From the NCBI RefSeq assembly GCF_021130785.1, contig NW_025778046.1, positions 62,001 through 126,000 of the forward strand: a DNA stretch of 64,000 nt, in the 5' to 3' direction. The position numbers and the translations under genes were made by a program. The stretch is from Homalodisca vitripennis. Its lineage: Eukaryota; Arthropoda; Insecta; Hemiptera; Cicadellidae. Position 1 is the first letter of the stretch, and the number at the start of each line of letters is the position of its first letter. This document shows positions 48,228 to 59,512 of the stretch, one piece after another. The notes under the pieces were generated by a model that worked only from the letters and a program-made list of their open reading frames with translations, had not been told where the DNA came from and ran no database searches.

Positions 48228-49120
48228 TCTACGCTATTATATAAAATATAATGGTGTATATCTGTTTTTTTGTGTGTGCGCGCGCGTGTGTGTGTGTGCG
48301 TGTGTGTGTGCGCGCGCGCGTGTAACTCAATTGCATAAAAACTACTGGACCTGTTGTACTGAAATCTTACGTTAACATTATAAGGGCTCTTTTTAACATA
48401 TAGGCTTATCCCATTGGTTTCTAAGGTAACGAGAATTTCATCCTAGTGTCTAACTTTGTTTTGCAGGAAACAAATATTATTAATTGAAATTACTTGTTAA
48501 ACGTATTTAAATGTTCTGTGTTAAAGTTGTTTTACAACACCACAACCGTATATTTACTGTGACTACTATTTTAAATTTGCTTACATTTATTTTTTGAAAG
48601 TATAGAGTTATCTAGACATACTCTAATGACACTTCTCAATTAAAAAGCTTTTGAAATCGTTGTTGAGCACATAGTAACAAAATATGCACCTGAGAAAGTT
48701 AAAAATTTAGTAAACATGTATACACTTTAACTGTATATTTTAGGAAATATTAAGTATGCAGTGCTTGGTCTGTACTGTAATACAGATACCAAGGCAAAGT
48801 TACTATTTAACTTTGACTATAAATCTGCAGACTGTTATATAACCTGCCTTCGTTGTATTTTGGCAGAAGTACGCTTATCAGACTGTGCATCTATATAAAT
48901 ATTGACTTGTTCTTAAAAATAAGGTAAAATAAACTATAACGAAAAATAATTGAATAAATAATAAATAGCCATGCACATACACTTTGGGACGTATTACTTT
49001 GATCGTAGCAGCGAGGCAAACACAACATTAGCGTCGAAAATATAATTCATTCAAACCAGAGTTGCTTATACACGTGCAAAGCCCACTAAACCGTGTGCGA
49101 AGCCACGGTTAACTGCTAAT
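48228..49120 (+). mobile_element. Helitron-like non-autonomous element with GT/GC microsatellite
   Basis: It starts TCTACGCTATTATATAAAAT and contains a (GT)n/(GC)n tract at 48,270-48,322 followed by AAAAACTACTGGACC, then ends GTGTGCGAAGCCACGG...GCTAAT. This combination (a TACTATTATA-like start, the sentence about one third in, and a GCGAAGCCRCGG...GCTAGT-like end) is typical of a very common class of insect non-autonomous elements usually placed with Helitrons. The terminal CTAAT replaces the usual CTAGT. The element is absent from the parallel unit at 19 kb. Confidence 0.6.
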
Positions 49121-49206
49121 TCTATGTACTTAAATAAAATATGCGTGTTAAGATACAAATTAAAAGGTACTTCGGATACACCTATTAAACTGTTTTGATA
49201 AAATCA

Positions 49207-49400
49207 TAAAGACAAGAAATCGAGTATGTGGAGGATAAAATTAGGAGTCTAGAAAAAAAACATCAAACTTTACGCCAGGATAGGGACAAAAATATTCTAG
49301 ACACGCAGTTATGTGATTTATCAACCTTCGGCCACACTTTGGTGTAATGGATTACTCTCAGTAGTCGATATCCTTCATATGGTCTACACTTTCCACTACA
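49207..49400. repeat. Conserved block X, copy 3
   Basis: The + strand frame after AAATCATAAAG is open for about 45 codons: RQEIEYVEDKIRSLEKKHQ, then RQDRDKNILDTQLCDL and HTLV with TAA at 49,345-49,347. It looks like a charged helical terminal exon with a possible acceptor AG at 49,211. The copy at 19.65 kb keeps this frame with a one-codon indel. The minus-strand frame RVIHYTKVWPKVDKSHNCVS is also open. Conservation continues past the + strand stop, which argues against a simple exon reading. Confidence 0.55.
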
Positions 49401-49419
49401 TAACATTACATTTATTTGT

Positions 49420-51225
49420 AACTAGTTTATCTGTAAATTTGATAAGCACTTAAGTTCTCATCATAGTAATAAAGTAATGGAACATTGAATTTAACAAGTA
49501 TTTATTGCATATATTTTCTATATTTCTTTTAATTTTAAATATATTTAAGAATCCACTGTATTCAATGAGGTTTTGTACACTCTACATAAATATTCTACAG
49601 AAAAGTTCTAAAAACTTGCTAACGAAAATAAAATGTGAAAGATAAAACAAAAAATATTTGCAAATTTTCTTTTGATAATAATTAAAATTATTTGATAAAA
49701 ATATTTTCGCTGTGGATTCAGATTGAATAAATTAATTCAAAGTTTCTATTAACTTTTGTGCACATTTAATCCTGGCACACTATGTTTTTTTTAACGAGTT
49801 TACTGAACTCCTCTAACAGATTATTATATAATATAAAAGTAAATTTTTAAAGTTACTAAACCATATAATTTTTTAATATTGTTCTAACCATCTGGATTGT
49901 GTAGCTATCTTCCTTGATCAGCTAGATTCCACTACGTAAATTATGTCAGATTACTAAAATAACTCATATTGTGCTCATAGTGTATAATCCGTCATTACGT
50001 TTAAAGAGCGAGAGATGTTGCCTGTGCTTGATAGATCTGTTCGTGCTTAGGTGAAAGTTAATTTATCAGTGTACGAGTATATACAGTACACGGTATTACA
50101 GTGTATGAGTATAACAGTTAATTAAATGATAATTGAGTATTAATTTATGTGCGATTAAGAAACGTACGTCAATGAGACAAGATTTTTATTTTATTTTTTT
50201 AACCTTTCAGATAGTACTTGGATGGATATTTGGATTACAATTGAAAAAAGGATGTGTTATTTGCACCTTGAAAGTTATACGTCTAGTATAAAGTTATGGT
50301 ACAGATTAAGGGTGTAAAAGTACATAAGGTTTAACACTGTTGTTATGGGGAAAACACTTAAGGTCGTTTTACTACAGACGGCTCTTAAACGCAAACACCA
50401 CTTCAAGTTCAAATACAATGACAATCGGTTCAGAGGGTATTTATAATGGTTAACTGTTACCCAGTGGCGATTAGTTCTATTTGTTCTTTTTTATTTAAAA
50501 TATTTTTATTTGCTTAAACTATATTTATTTTGTATGACGAACGACTAAACCCGGGTAATAAAAATTTAGGGCAGATAAGTCTTACTAAATAATATATTAA
50601 ACAATGGTGATTTAAATAAAACTAAATAACATCAAATAACCCTTGTTATATCACTTAAAAGGAAAGTAAATGAATTATATATATATTTACTTAAATACCA
50701 TTATTATTTTATTGAAATAAATTGTGAGTACTTCGTAGATGTAGACATAATATAAGTTACATAGACTTAGTTCTGTAATATTTTGTCTTGATAACAGAGA
50801 TGAACGCAAAAGAAGCCATTACGCTAATTTGTTCCCCAGTATCTGCCAGCAATATCTGGGATGTTTTACCGTCCTTTTTAGCACATCAAGAGCCGGCTCT
50901 TGTGAAACAATCTTAAATGTTTTCCATAACAACAATGTTAAACTTCATGTACTTCTAAGCTCTTATTTACGATCGTAGCGTTACGGAGGGTGACTGATTT
51001 TAAAGATATAATTGACATTCAACTAAAGTAATGCATTTAATTTTTCTTTTAAAGTAATAATATGAGGCTCTTTTAAAAATAGCCAAAAAAATATAGAAAT
51101 GTGAATCAGCGTTTACATTCTCTTTACATATACGATAAAAATAAAACCTACTCAGTTGTTCTAAGACTAACATAATATGAAGTATTGCATTGCTTTATGG
51201 GACTAAAATTTAGATGCTCACTACT
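49420..51225. other. AT-rich DNA of the duplicated unit, nothing identified
   Basis: No coding or RNA feature was found. It separates block X from the region matching 20.16-20.93 kb. Confidence 0.4.
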
Positions 51226-51229
51226 ACTA

Positions 51230-52190
51230 CATCTTTATTCTTATAACCATCGGTTTATAAACCAGTATCGTACAAAATAAAAATTACTAAAAGTTAATGT
51301 ATATTTTATTTGATGTCCCATTGTATCTAATTTTTTTTAATATGAATCAATAAAATTTGTAAAATATGGCATATTCGTTATTGCACAGTATATAATACTA
51401 ATTAAAAAGGTTCAGAGATATATCTCCTTACAATTGAACAGATTTTTATCTCGATGAAAGCTCCGAACACAGAAACCCAAATAACAGTTTTAAGCTTAGT
51501 TGTTTAACGGTCCTAATGCTTAAAAATATTCTACCAAATATACATTAAAGTTTTGAAAAGCTCATGTCAAAGGAGGTCTCTTCAATATCGCTACCGAAAC
51601 AATTACTTTAGCTTTCCACGAACTTCCGTTAAAAGCTCCCAATGTATCATCTGCCATATTTATATGTATCAGCTTACTGTAACATATATATTTTTTATTA
51701 TTCCGGAAGGGATATTTTGTTTTATATAACACAGTCACTTTGAATTTGCATTAAGTTTGTACGATCCAGTGGTTTGAAACAGTTCAATGATAAAACAGTT
51801 GTTTAATATCTTAACGTAGGGTTACAATAACCTTAATGATTTCCGTACCAAAATCGCATAGAAAATAACCTTTTCGTTATTTCAATAATATTAGAATTAG
51901 CAAAAACTTGTGTGAATACATACAACTATTTAATCCAAAAACTAAGAAAATGTGTTAAATAGTTTGTTCATAAAACATAAAATTAAGGGGCAGTAAAGAG
52001 TACGTTGCGTGTATGAGTTTTCTGTGTACGTTTGTGGTTAGAGAGGTTAGGCGGCCATAATCAGGTTGCTGAGTTATTCCGCTGGCCAGAAACATGCGGT
52101 TCCCAGGAGAAATCGAGGCGGAAATAGCTTTTCCGATAGACCAAAATATATTCATCTGATCTTATTGGGATTACAATTCCCGCAAAGAGC
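51230..52190. repeat. Duplicated unit ending in block Y, copy 2
   Basis: 51,230-52,050 matches 20.16-20.93 kb. 52,050-52,190 is block Y (see 28.9 kb), with + frame FPGEIEAEIAFPIDQNIFI and a stop, and minus frame MNIFWSIGKAISASISPGN. The sequence just after (CCCGCAAAGAGCATTA, ATAAAGCTGTTTAT) is repeated at 54,125-54,170. Confidence 0.6.
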
Positions 52191-52732
52191 ATTAACATTA
52201 CAATACATAAAGCTGTTTATCTCTATAAATAATTGCAAATTGCTATATATTTTTTCTACTTGGTGCACGTTAACATTTTTGAAGGACTTGGTTATATTCC
52301 ACCTTTTATTAATTGGTAGTTGAAATTTTAAAATGTTTTATTTACTTAGAGACGTATGGTCGCAGAATTGGTTTTTGAAGTACTTACTCTGCACTCATCA
52401 GTTCTCAGACAGCATTTAAATAGTAAAAGCTATTTTTATTTCCCATAGCGTGAAATACTCTACTTACATTGTGTATTTTATAAGTAATGACCACATTCTC
52501 TTGTCACCGGTTTTCATGAAATTTTGCGTGAACAATATAAAACACTTTTTTGATACTATTTTATATTTCGTACGACATATTATTTTATTGCACTAGAAAG
52601 TAACATCCTGATAAACTTATAAGCATTGAAGGAGGATTTATTTATTATTTTCACCTATTGAGGTATATGTCAAAAACGTCTTTTCAATCCTATTTACATT
52701 AAAACAGGGAGGGAGAATAAGTTTAATAACTA

Positions 52733-52895
52733 TAGCAGGAAAGACACGTTGTTATGGTCACCAAAACGACGCTGTCAGAGATTGATTAATCAGCGATCTA
52801 TAAATAGCGCCACTTGACTTGAGAGAAAGATGACGTGGGTATCAACTCCCTCCTCTTTCTTTGGTTTTAAGGCTGTGTTCCAAAAGTTACTAATA
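52733..52895 (+). promoter_or_regulatory. Repeated promoter-like cassette, copy 5
   Basis: AAAGACACGTTGTTATGGTC, CGCTGTCAGAGATTGATTA and ATCTATAAATAGCGCCACTT (TATA box 52,799-52,806) are followed by GACTTGAGAGAAAGATGACG and GGTATCAACTCCCTCCTC, then GGCTGTGTTCCAAAAGTTAC and TTGACACAAATGTCCC. It is the best-preserved copy around the TATA box together with that at 61.95 kb. The following DNA to 54.1 kb matches 17.9-18.6 kb. Confidence 0.65.
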
Positions 52896-54612
52896 TTTTA
52901 ATGTTGACACAAATGTCCCTCAAAGTATTTCTACAACCGCGTATATATATTGAACATAACGTAAAAATGTTTAAGACGTGTAATATATAAAATAAAATTC
53001 TTGTATTATAAGTATAAAAGTTCTATTTTTTTATTGTAAATTGTAATGCAATAAAACAAAATCATAATAACAATTTAATATTTAAATAACTATTGCGTAA
53101 TAAACTATACAATCATAATAAATTAAATTAATATTTATTAACATAAATTGTTTAAGATTTTTAATGTTGTATTTTAAAGAAATCATATTTTATCTAAGAA
53201 TAACTTACAGTGACGTAAGGAAATATTTTTATGGGTTGATATAAATCATTAAATATTATTCAGATTTGTAGACCTATTGTTTCAATAAATGATTCTGGTT
53301 TAAAGTTACTTATTTTTTCAAATATTCAAATTTCCAATAAAAAAATAATGGTGAGTCTATATCAAGGCCTAAGAATGAACTGGAAAAGTGAATAAATACA
53401 ATAACCTAATTTTTTTATTAGATTTTCAGACGCTGTCCTTTACTATTAAACACGTTGTTACTCCTCTACTTGCTACGAAAAGTTTGTTACTTCATCTTCT
53501 TTATTTTTTATGAAATATTAACTCTCCTACTTGACGAAGAGGATAGATTCTAATCTGCAAAATGTTTATATAAATAATTGTAACATATATCTATGGCAAT
53601 ATATCTTTCATATATTATTTTAAATTATAAGAACCTACATACATGAGTATTAAATTGTTTATTTAAAATATAAATTAAGAAAAAAATAAATATCCGATAG
53701 TGACAATATTTCAATTAAAATAAACGTTTATTATAACGTAAATTTATTTATCGATAACTTCAATCAAAAAAGGACAACCATGGACAGTAAATAACGATAA
53801 CAAATCGGTATTAATTCAGATTTTTCTCAGTGTTTTTTTTATATTTGACCGTATTTTAGTCCCCTTACACGCAAATGCAATGAAAAAGTAACCTTTTAAT
53901 CCGTGGAAAATAAATTTGTTATTTGTCAGATTTAACACTACGGTATTTACATGTTTCGTCATTTAATGCTTCGTAATCCATGAGTTATATGTAACAAACG
54001 TGTGTTTGGACAGTTAAATAATCATTACGCTACTAAACCTAATACATTTTGATTGAAATGGTCGACATTATCCAATAAATCTATTATGCATATAATCATC
54101 TATCTGAACTTAGTCAAATTACACTTCCCGCAAAGAGCATTAGAATGACAAGGAATAAAGCCGTTTATATCTATCACAAGTTATTTTATTAAGCAGATAT
54201 ATGACGTTTTAGTACGGTGGACGTTAAAATGTTTTAAAGACACAGTTATGTCCCATTTTCTATTAATAGCTCGTTAACATTGAAAATATGTTTATAATTC
54301 TCGCTTGTTTAAAAGTTTAACAAATATATCATAATGGCCTGTTATTAGTTTGCTAAATAATCCATGATATAAGCCAAATCTAAATTTTTAACATCAAGTA
54401 AGTATGGTTAAACTTGTCTGAGGCTGTTTGGTGTTGCTTGGGCACACGAAGGCTTATTACGTTTTATAGCTTTATTACATTTACTCTTGTGATGAACCCA
54501 GTTTTATAATGTACTTATTGTTATAAAAACCTTAGTTTGTAACCCTCCAAGTCACAATTCTTATCAAGATGGCTTCCAGATTTGAGATGATTCCCTAAGA
54601 GTTTCTTACGTA

Positions 54613-54900
54613 AAACGTATATAGATTGTATAACTTTTTAACAAACACTAGGTACAGATGCTAGTTTTCCCCATAAGGGAACTTGATTGTCTGTTTAAAA
54701 CAACCACGTTATTTTTGTACTCGTCAATTCTGATTCATAGTAAGTTTTTAAGGCTGTTAAACGTATACAGATTGTATAACTTTTTAACAAACACTAGGTA
54801 CAGATGCTAGTTTTCCCCATAAGGTAACTTGATTGTCTGTTTAAAACAACCACGTTATTTTTGTACTCGTCAATTCTGATTCATAGTAAGTTTTTAAAGC
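54613..54900. repeat. 146-bp direct tandem duplication
   Basis: AAACGTATATAGATTGTATA at 54,613 and AAACGTATACAGATTGTATA at 54,759 start two copies that differ at only a few bases. The matching place in copy A (about 4,450-4,620) has a single copy, so this duplication is recent. Confidence 0.9.
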
Positions 54901-57129
54901 TGGTACGACTTCCAACAAGTTTGCTCAGTTTCTGATTATCCCAATATAAGATGATATCAGCATGACCTGCAAAGTGTTATGCATTATGATAAGTATTTTA
55001 TTTATAATCTATTTATAATAATTTCCATAATCTGCTAAAAGATAAATCTTTTACTAAAGCTAAGTATTAGAATCAGTGTAGATAATATTTGCTTATTAAC
55101 AAAAACCACAATTTAGCCACTACATTTATGATAAAAGAGACGATTTGTGATCAAATTACTTTTACTTCAGTGAAGACCACGTTAGGGAAGATTTATGATG
55201 GATTTCTAAACTTCGATTTTAATAATACGTTATTTATCTCCGTTTTATTAGGTCCTGTAACTGTGTTGTTCTTATTTTTTTACAGAAATGAAACATACAA
55301 TAATATTATATTTCCAACTAAAAAAGATGGTAAAAAGTAAACGCGTGTTTCATTAGCTTTAAAATTTAGACTATACGTAACAATGTAAAAGTACTTACAG
55401 TAAAACTGACTACCAAAACGAGGTAATACTTTCATTTAGTTTTACTACCACAGTTTTGGATTCACTAATGTTTTATTTTTCAAATAAAATTTTTGTTTTA
55501 ACTTTGTCTTTAGCGAGCTCATCAGCAAGTTCTTGAATGTTTCTTCGCATAATAAAATAGAAAGTTGTTGAAATCTGGAGAAGCATTACACTTTAACAAA
55601 GCTCAAACTTTAAGCTGTAAACTTTAACACATTTATAGTAAAGAAACCTAAACTACTTTTGGCTAAGAATATCGTTATTTCTGCTTCATAATGCGCCTGA
55701 TCAAGTGTTTGCTGCTGATCCATGGAATAAGAAAGTACCAATAAATAATGCTCACTGGCTCCTAGTCTCAAATCTCCTAACGAGAGACATGATCCTCTCA
55801 ACAACTTTCACACAAACAATTACAACGCTTAATTCTGTTTTATACATGATAACATTATATACCTAAACCCTAATGCTTTCTAATCCAATCACAGTGTAAA
55901 TCTACAAGTTGAAGTTTGTATTGTAGTCGCAAAACTAAATTTTCTCCTAACGCCTGAACTTAAGCTTTTGTAAAGTAACTCAATGTGTCAATTGCAATAA
56001 ACCGACTTGTGTTTTGAGCCTTGAGTAAAAGTGATTTTACTGTACACACTGCTGGTAACTACAATAGTAGTCGTTCCTTTGACGTTTGTGTTCAAGTAAG
56101 GGTTGCTACCCTTAATGGCTCCATTAAGTCTCCGATACCTGTAATTACTGTGCCTAGTTACTGGGTCGTAGTTAACTCTCTACTGCAGTTACTGTATTAT
56201 TCAGAGTGGGTATTCTTTACTGCCTCTACTCGTACATCTGCAAAAAAATATTTTATTAATGAATATCCGTCTTAATGTTTTCAAGTTCATGATTTTCCAA
56301 TGTATGTTTACTTAATACAATACAGGAGACCCCTACAATCAAACATTATACTATGTAAACCATTTGTAATAAACTTAAATCAAGCAATACTTCTAAACCG
56401 CTCGCTGTGCTATCAGAACAAGTATACTTGATAAATTTAGTGTTGCTTGCTATAAGTAATAAGTTATAACATACATTTTTAGGTCACAGTCTTAAGTGGA
56501 GGGAACAATTCTGTGATTAACTCACTCAGCAATCTTACATTTTGGAAGGACTTGGTACAGTCACAATGGCTTGCTTAATTGTTACTCAATTTGGTTACGT
56601 AGTGTATCAATGTAACTTATAAAGGCAGCTTCAAAATATAAAAATGTGACTTAGTGCGTATATTATAAAAAATCGGTAAAGGAAGAAGCAAATCACTTGT
56701 ACACTCCACACCCAATTGTAACAAGTACCCCACACCAGAAACACGTAACAGGCTTTACTGAAGTTGCGTGCACAATTTGAAGTCTGCAGCTTGTTTAAAT
56801 AGGCTACATGAGTTACTATGTCACATGTTAAAATGGCATATCATCAAGATCGTTTTGTTTATTCCACGATTTACTCTTTGTCATCATGTTTATCCATAAT
56901 TTTATAGTAAACGTTTCCGCTAACGATCAGCCGAGTCCACTAAAGTGAGATGCAATATTATTAAAATTAATATTAGCTATATAGGTTCATGAAAAAATGG
57001 AAGTCTATAGGACAGTTTATTCCAGAGATATAGTGTTGGAAAACCGACAGGAAAGTTTCCACCCCTTGAGTTTTAGAGGCTTCTCAAATTTTCAAATTAT
57101 AATGAATACAATGTAATGCAATCATCCTT

Positions 57130-57525
57130 GACAATGATGAATATTCCTGCTGTATCGGACACACAAGCTGCAGATCTGATATATCCTACTAGACTAAAAC
57201 TTCTAAGAAGCTTCTCACTATCATAGCCGCGTATTATAAAGAAGCCCCTATAAATGCAATGGAAGATTATGGTATTTTGACTATACAATAATGGAACAAT
57301 CCTCCTGTATCGGAAAATTAAGCTGCAGATCCGGTATATTCCACTCAACTGTAAAGTTTCTAAGAAGATTCTGACTATAAGGACTACAGTATAAGAGCCT
57401 CGTACTGTTAAGAAGCCCAGATTAATACAGTAGAAGATTGTGGTCTTTTGTCTCTACAATAATGGAACAGTCCTGCTGTTTTGATCAATAAAGCTGCTGA
57501 TTTCATGTATTAGAAGTTTCAGCTG
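57130..57525. repeat. 155-171-bp tandem repeat, about 2.4 copies
   Basis: CCTGCTGTATCGG-type starts at about 57,145, 57,301 and 57,471, each followed by AGCTGCAGATCYGRTATATY-like sequence and a YCACTCAACTGTAAAGTTTC-like segment. It is homologous to the 166-bp repeat at 6.1 kb and the single copy at 41.12 kb. Confidence 0.75.
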
Positions 57526-58639
57526 GAAGGCAAGTGCATCGAGTTTCTAAGTAGCATCTGTCAATTTCTAAATATGTATCTGTATTTTTTATATTTTTTG
57601 TTTCTTATTCAATTGCTCTTTCCTCCTGTAAAACTTACAGGTTTAACTAACCTTGAGACGGATTATATTCGTTAATTTGATAGTACAATAAAAATGTTTA
57701 TGCGTTTAATATAAAAAAATATATTTTTAATGAATTCTTTTTAGAAAAGTTAAGATTCATATGCAAGTAGATAGTTACAATATAGTGAACATTTAAATGT
57801 TTGAAATCCAGAAATTCTTGAAGTTTAGATTCCACGGCTGAACTACTCTCTTTTATTTGTGACAGCAATGTCAAACATTAACTCCGAAAGGTTGATCCTG
57901 TCTTCCGAATGTATATGAATTTGGTCTATTACAAGATATCTACAATATACTTAGTAGATAACGCAGATTTGCAAGATGCCAATGTCAGCAAGGGTGTCGA
58001 AAACCAAAGGAATTTAAAATACTTTCTGATTCATTCTACGAGAATTTTAATTGAATTTAAATTTTACTAAGAATTGTATAACTTCTAAACCGTTAAAGTT
58101 ATGCTTAACCAAGTAAAATAGCTACATATTAAAAACTAAAATCAAAGATAAAAGTTTCGTAACACATGCAATACCTCATTTGGTTCAATAACAGGACAAT
58201 TTACATTATAACACGGATTTATATTATAAAAAATGCTTTGAAGAGCTAAAGACAGAGATATAATGAAAGTAAATACTTTCTGTTCTCTTAATCTTTATTT
58301 CTTATCTTAATCGATCCTACCATTCTTTACATTCTAACATCAATATGTTTTCACAATAATTCTGATAGGTATTAATAATGCTTTTTTAAAGTGGTACAAC
58401 AATTTAGTTTAAATCAATACAGTTTATTATTTAGAAGAAGTTGTTATTGTTTGCTATCTTAATTATTTGAATGAATTAAAATATTTAATTAATGATATAG
58501 AATATGAATTAACTTAATACTAAAAATAATTTCATAGAAGCTAAATTATGAGGATGGTTCAAATTTATATAGTATGAATAATTTATTATAAAAATAATTT
58601 TTAAAATGAGGATAATTATGCTCATGAAGCTAACGGAGT

Positions 58640-59512
58640 GACGGATGTGACGGTAAGCCCATGCCAGGTGTCCGCCCTGAGAGCAATAGTGATAGTACGC
58701 CCCTACCAGGTGTCTGAACTGTCAACAGCAAATGAAAGTGAGCCTGTGCCAGTTGTCCGCTCTAGCAGCAATACGTGAAAGTAAAACCTTACCAGTTGTC
58801 CTCCATAACAGTAATACATGACAGTGAGCCCGTGCGAGATGTCCGCCTTGACAGCAACAAGTGACAGTGTGCCTGTGTCTGGTGTTCGCACTGACAGCAA
58901 TACGGACCCCAAACCAGATGTCCACTCTGGCAGCAATGCGTGACAGTAAATCTGTGCCAGGAGTCCGCCCTGACAGCAATATGTGACAATGTGCCTGTGC
59001 CAGGTGTCCCCCTTACAGCAATACGTGGCAGTGAGCCCGTGCGAGATTTCCGCCTTGACAACAACAAGTGACAGTGTGCCTGTGCCAGGTGTCCGCCCTG
59101 ACAGCAACATGTGACAGTGACACCGTACGAGATGTCTGCCCTGATAGCAACAAGTGACAGTGTGCCTGTGCCAGGTGTCCGCCCTGACAGCAATATGTGA
59201 CAGTGTGCCTGTGCCAGGTGTCCGCCCTGACAGCAACATGTGACAGTGACCCCGTGCGAGACGTCTCCCTGACAGCAACAAGTGACAGAGTGCCTGTGGC
59301 AGGTGTCCGCCTTGACAGCAATACGTGACAGTGAGTCCATGCCAGGTATCCGCCTCATCAGCAAGTAATACGTGACAGTGATTCCAAGCCAAGTGTACGC
59401 CCTGACAGGAATTCGTGACAGTGGGCCCAAGCAGATTTTCCCCCTGGCAGTAATAAGTGACATTGAGCCAGTGCCAGGTGTTCGCTCTAAAGCAATACGT
59501 GACAGAGATCAA
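58640..59512. repeat. 43-bp minisatellite array, about 20 diverged units
   Basis: This is the same unit as at 42.4 kb, but the copies are much more diverged. Units 11-16 show a higher-order period of three units (129 bp): CCTGTGCCAGGTGTCCGCC, CACCGTACGAGATGTCTGCC and CAACAAGTGACAGTG succeed one another twice. Long minus-strand frames persist (58,703-59,542, 279 codons; 58,789-59,463, 224 codons) in two registers at once, so I treat them as a by-product of composition. Confidence 0.9.

Larger units (their letters stand above)
54110..58020. repeat. Duplicated unit, copy C left part (matches 4.27-6.93 kb)
   Basis: The colinear anchors are given under copy A. 54,116-54,175 repeats the tail of block Y. 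The stretch 55,089-55,340 has an 83-codon + frame (KETICDQITFTSVKTTLGK) that is interrupted in copy A, so it is probably chance. 56,150-56,270 has a good acceptor-like CTCTACTGCAG followed by a frame LLYYSEWVFFTASTR; copy A has GTACTGCAG followed by LLFYSEWVFFITSTR. Confidence 0.7.

Noticed and set aside
55089..55340. 83-codon + strand frame as an exon
   Set aside because: The aligned segment in copy A (about 4,780-5,000) has stops in the same frame and indels that are not multiples of three.
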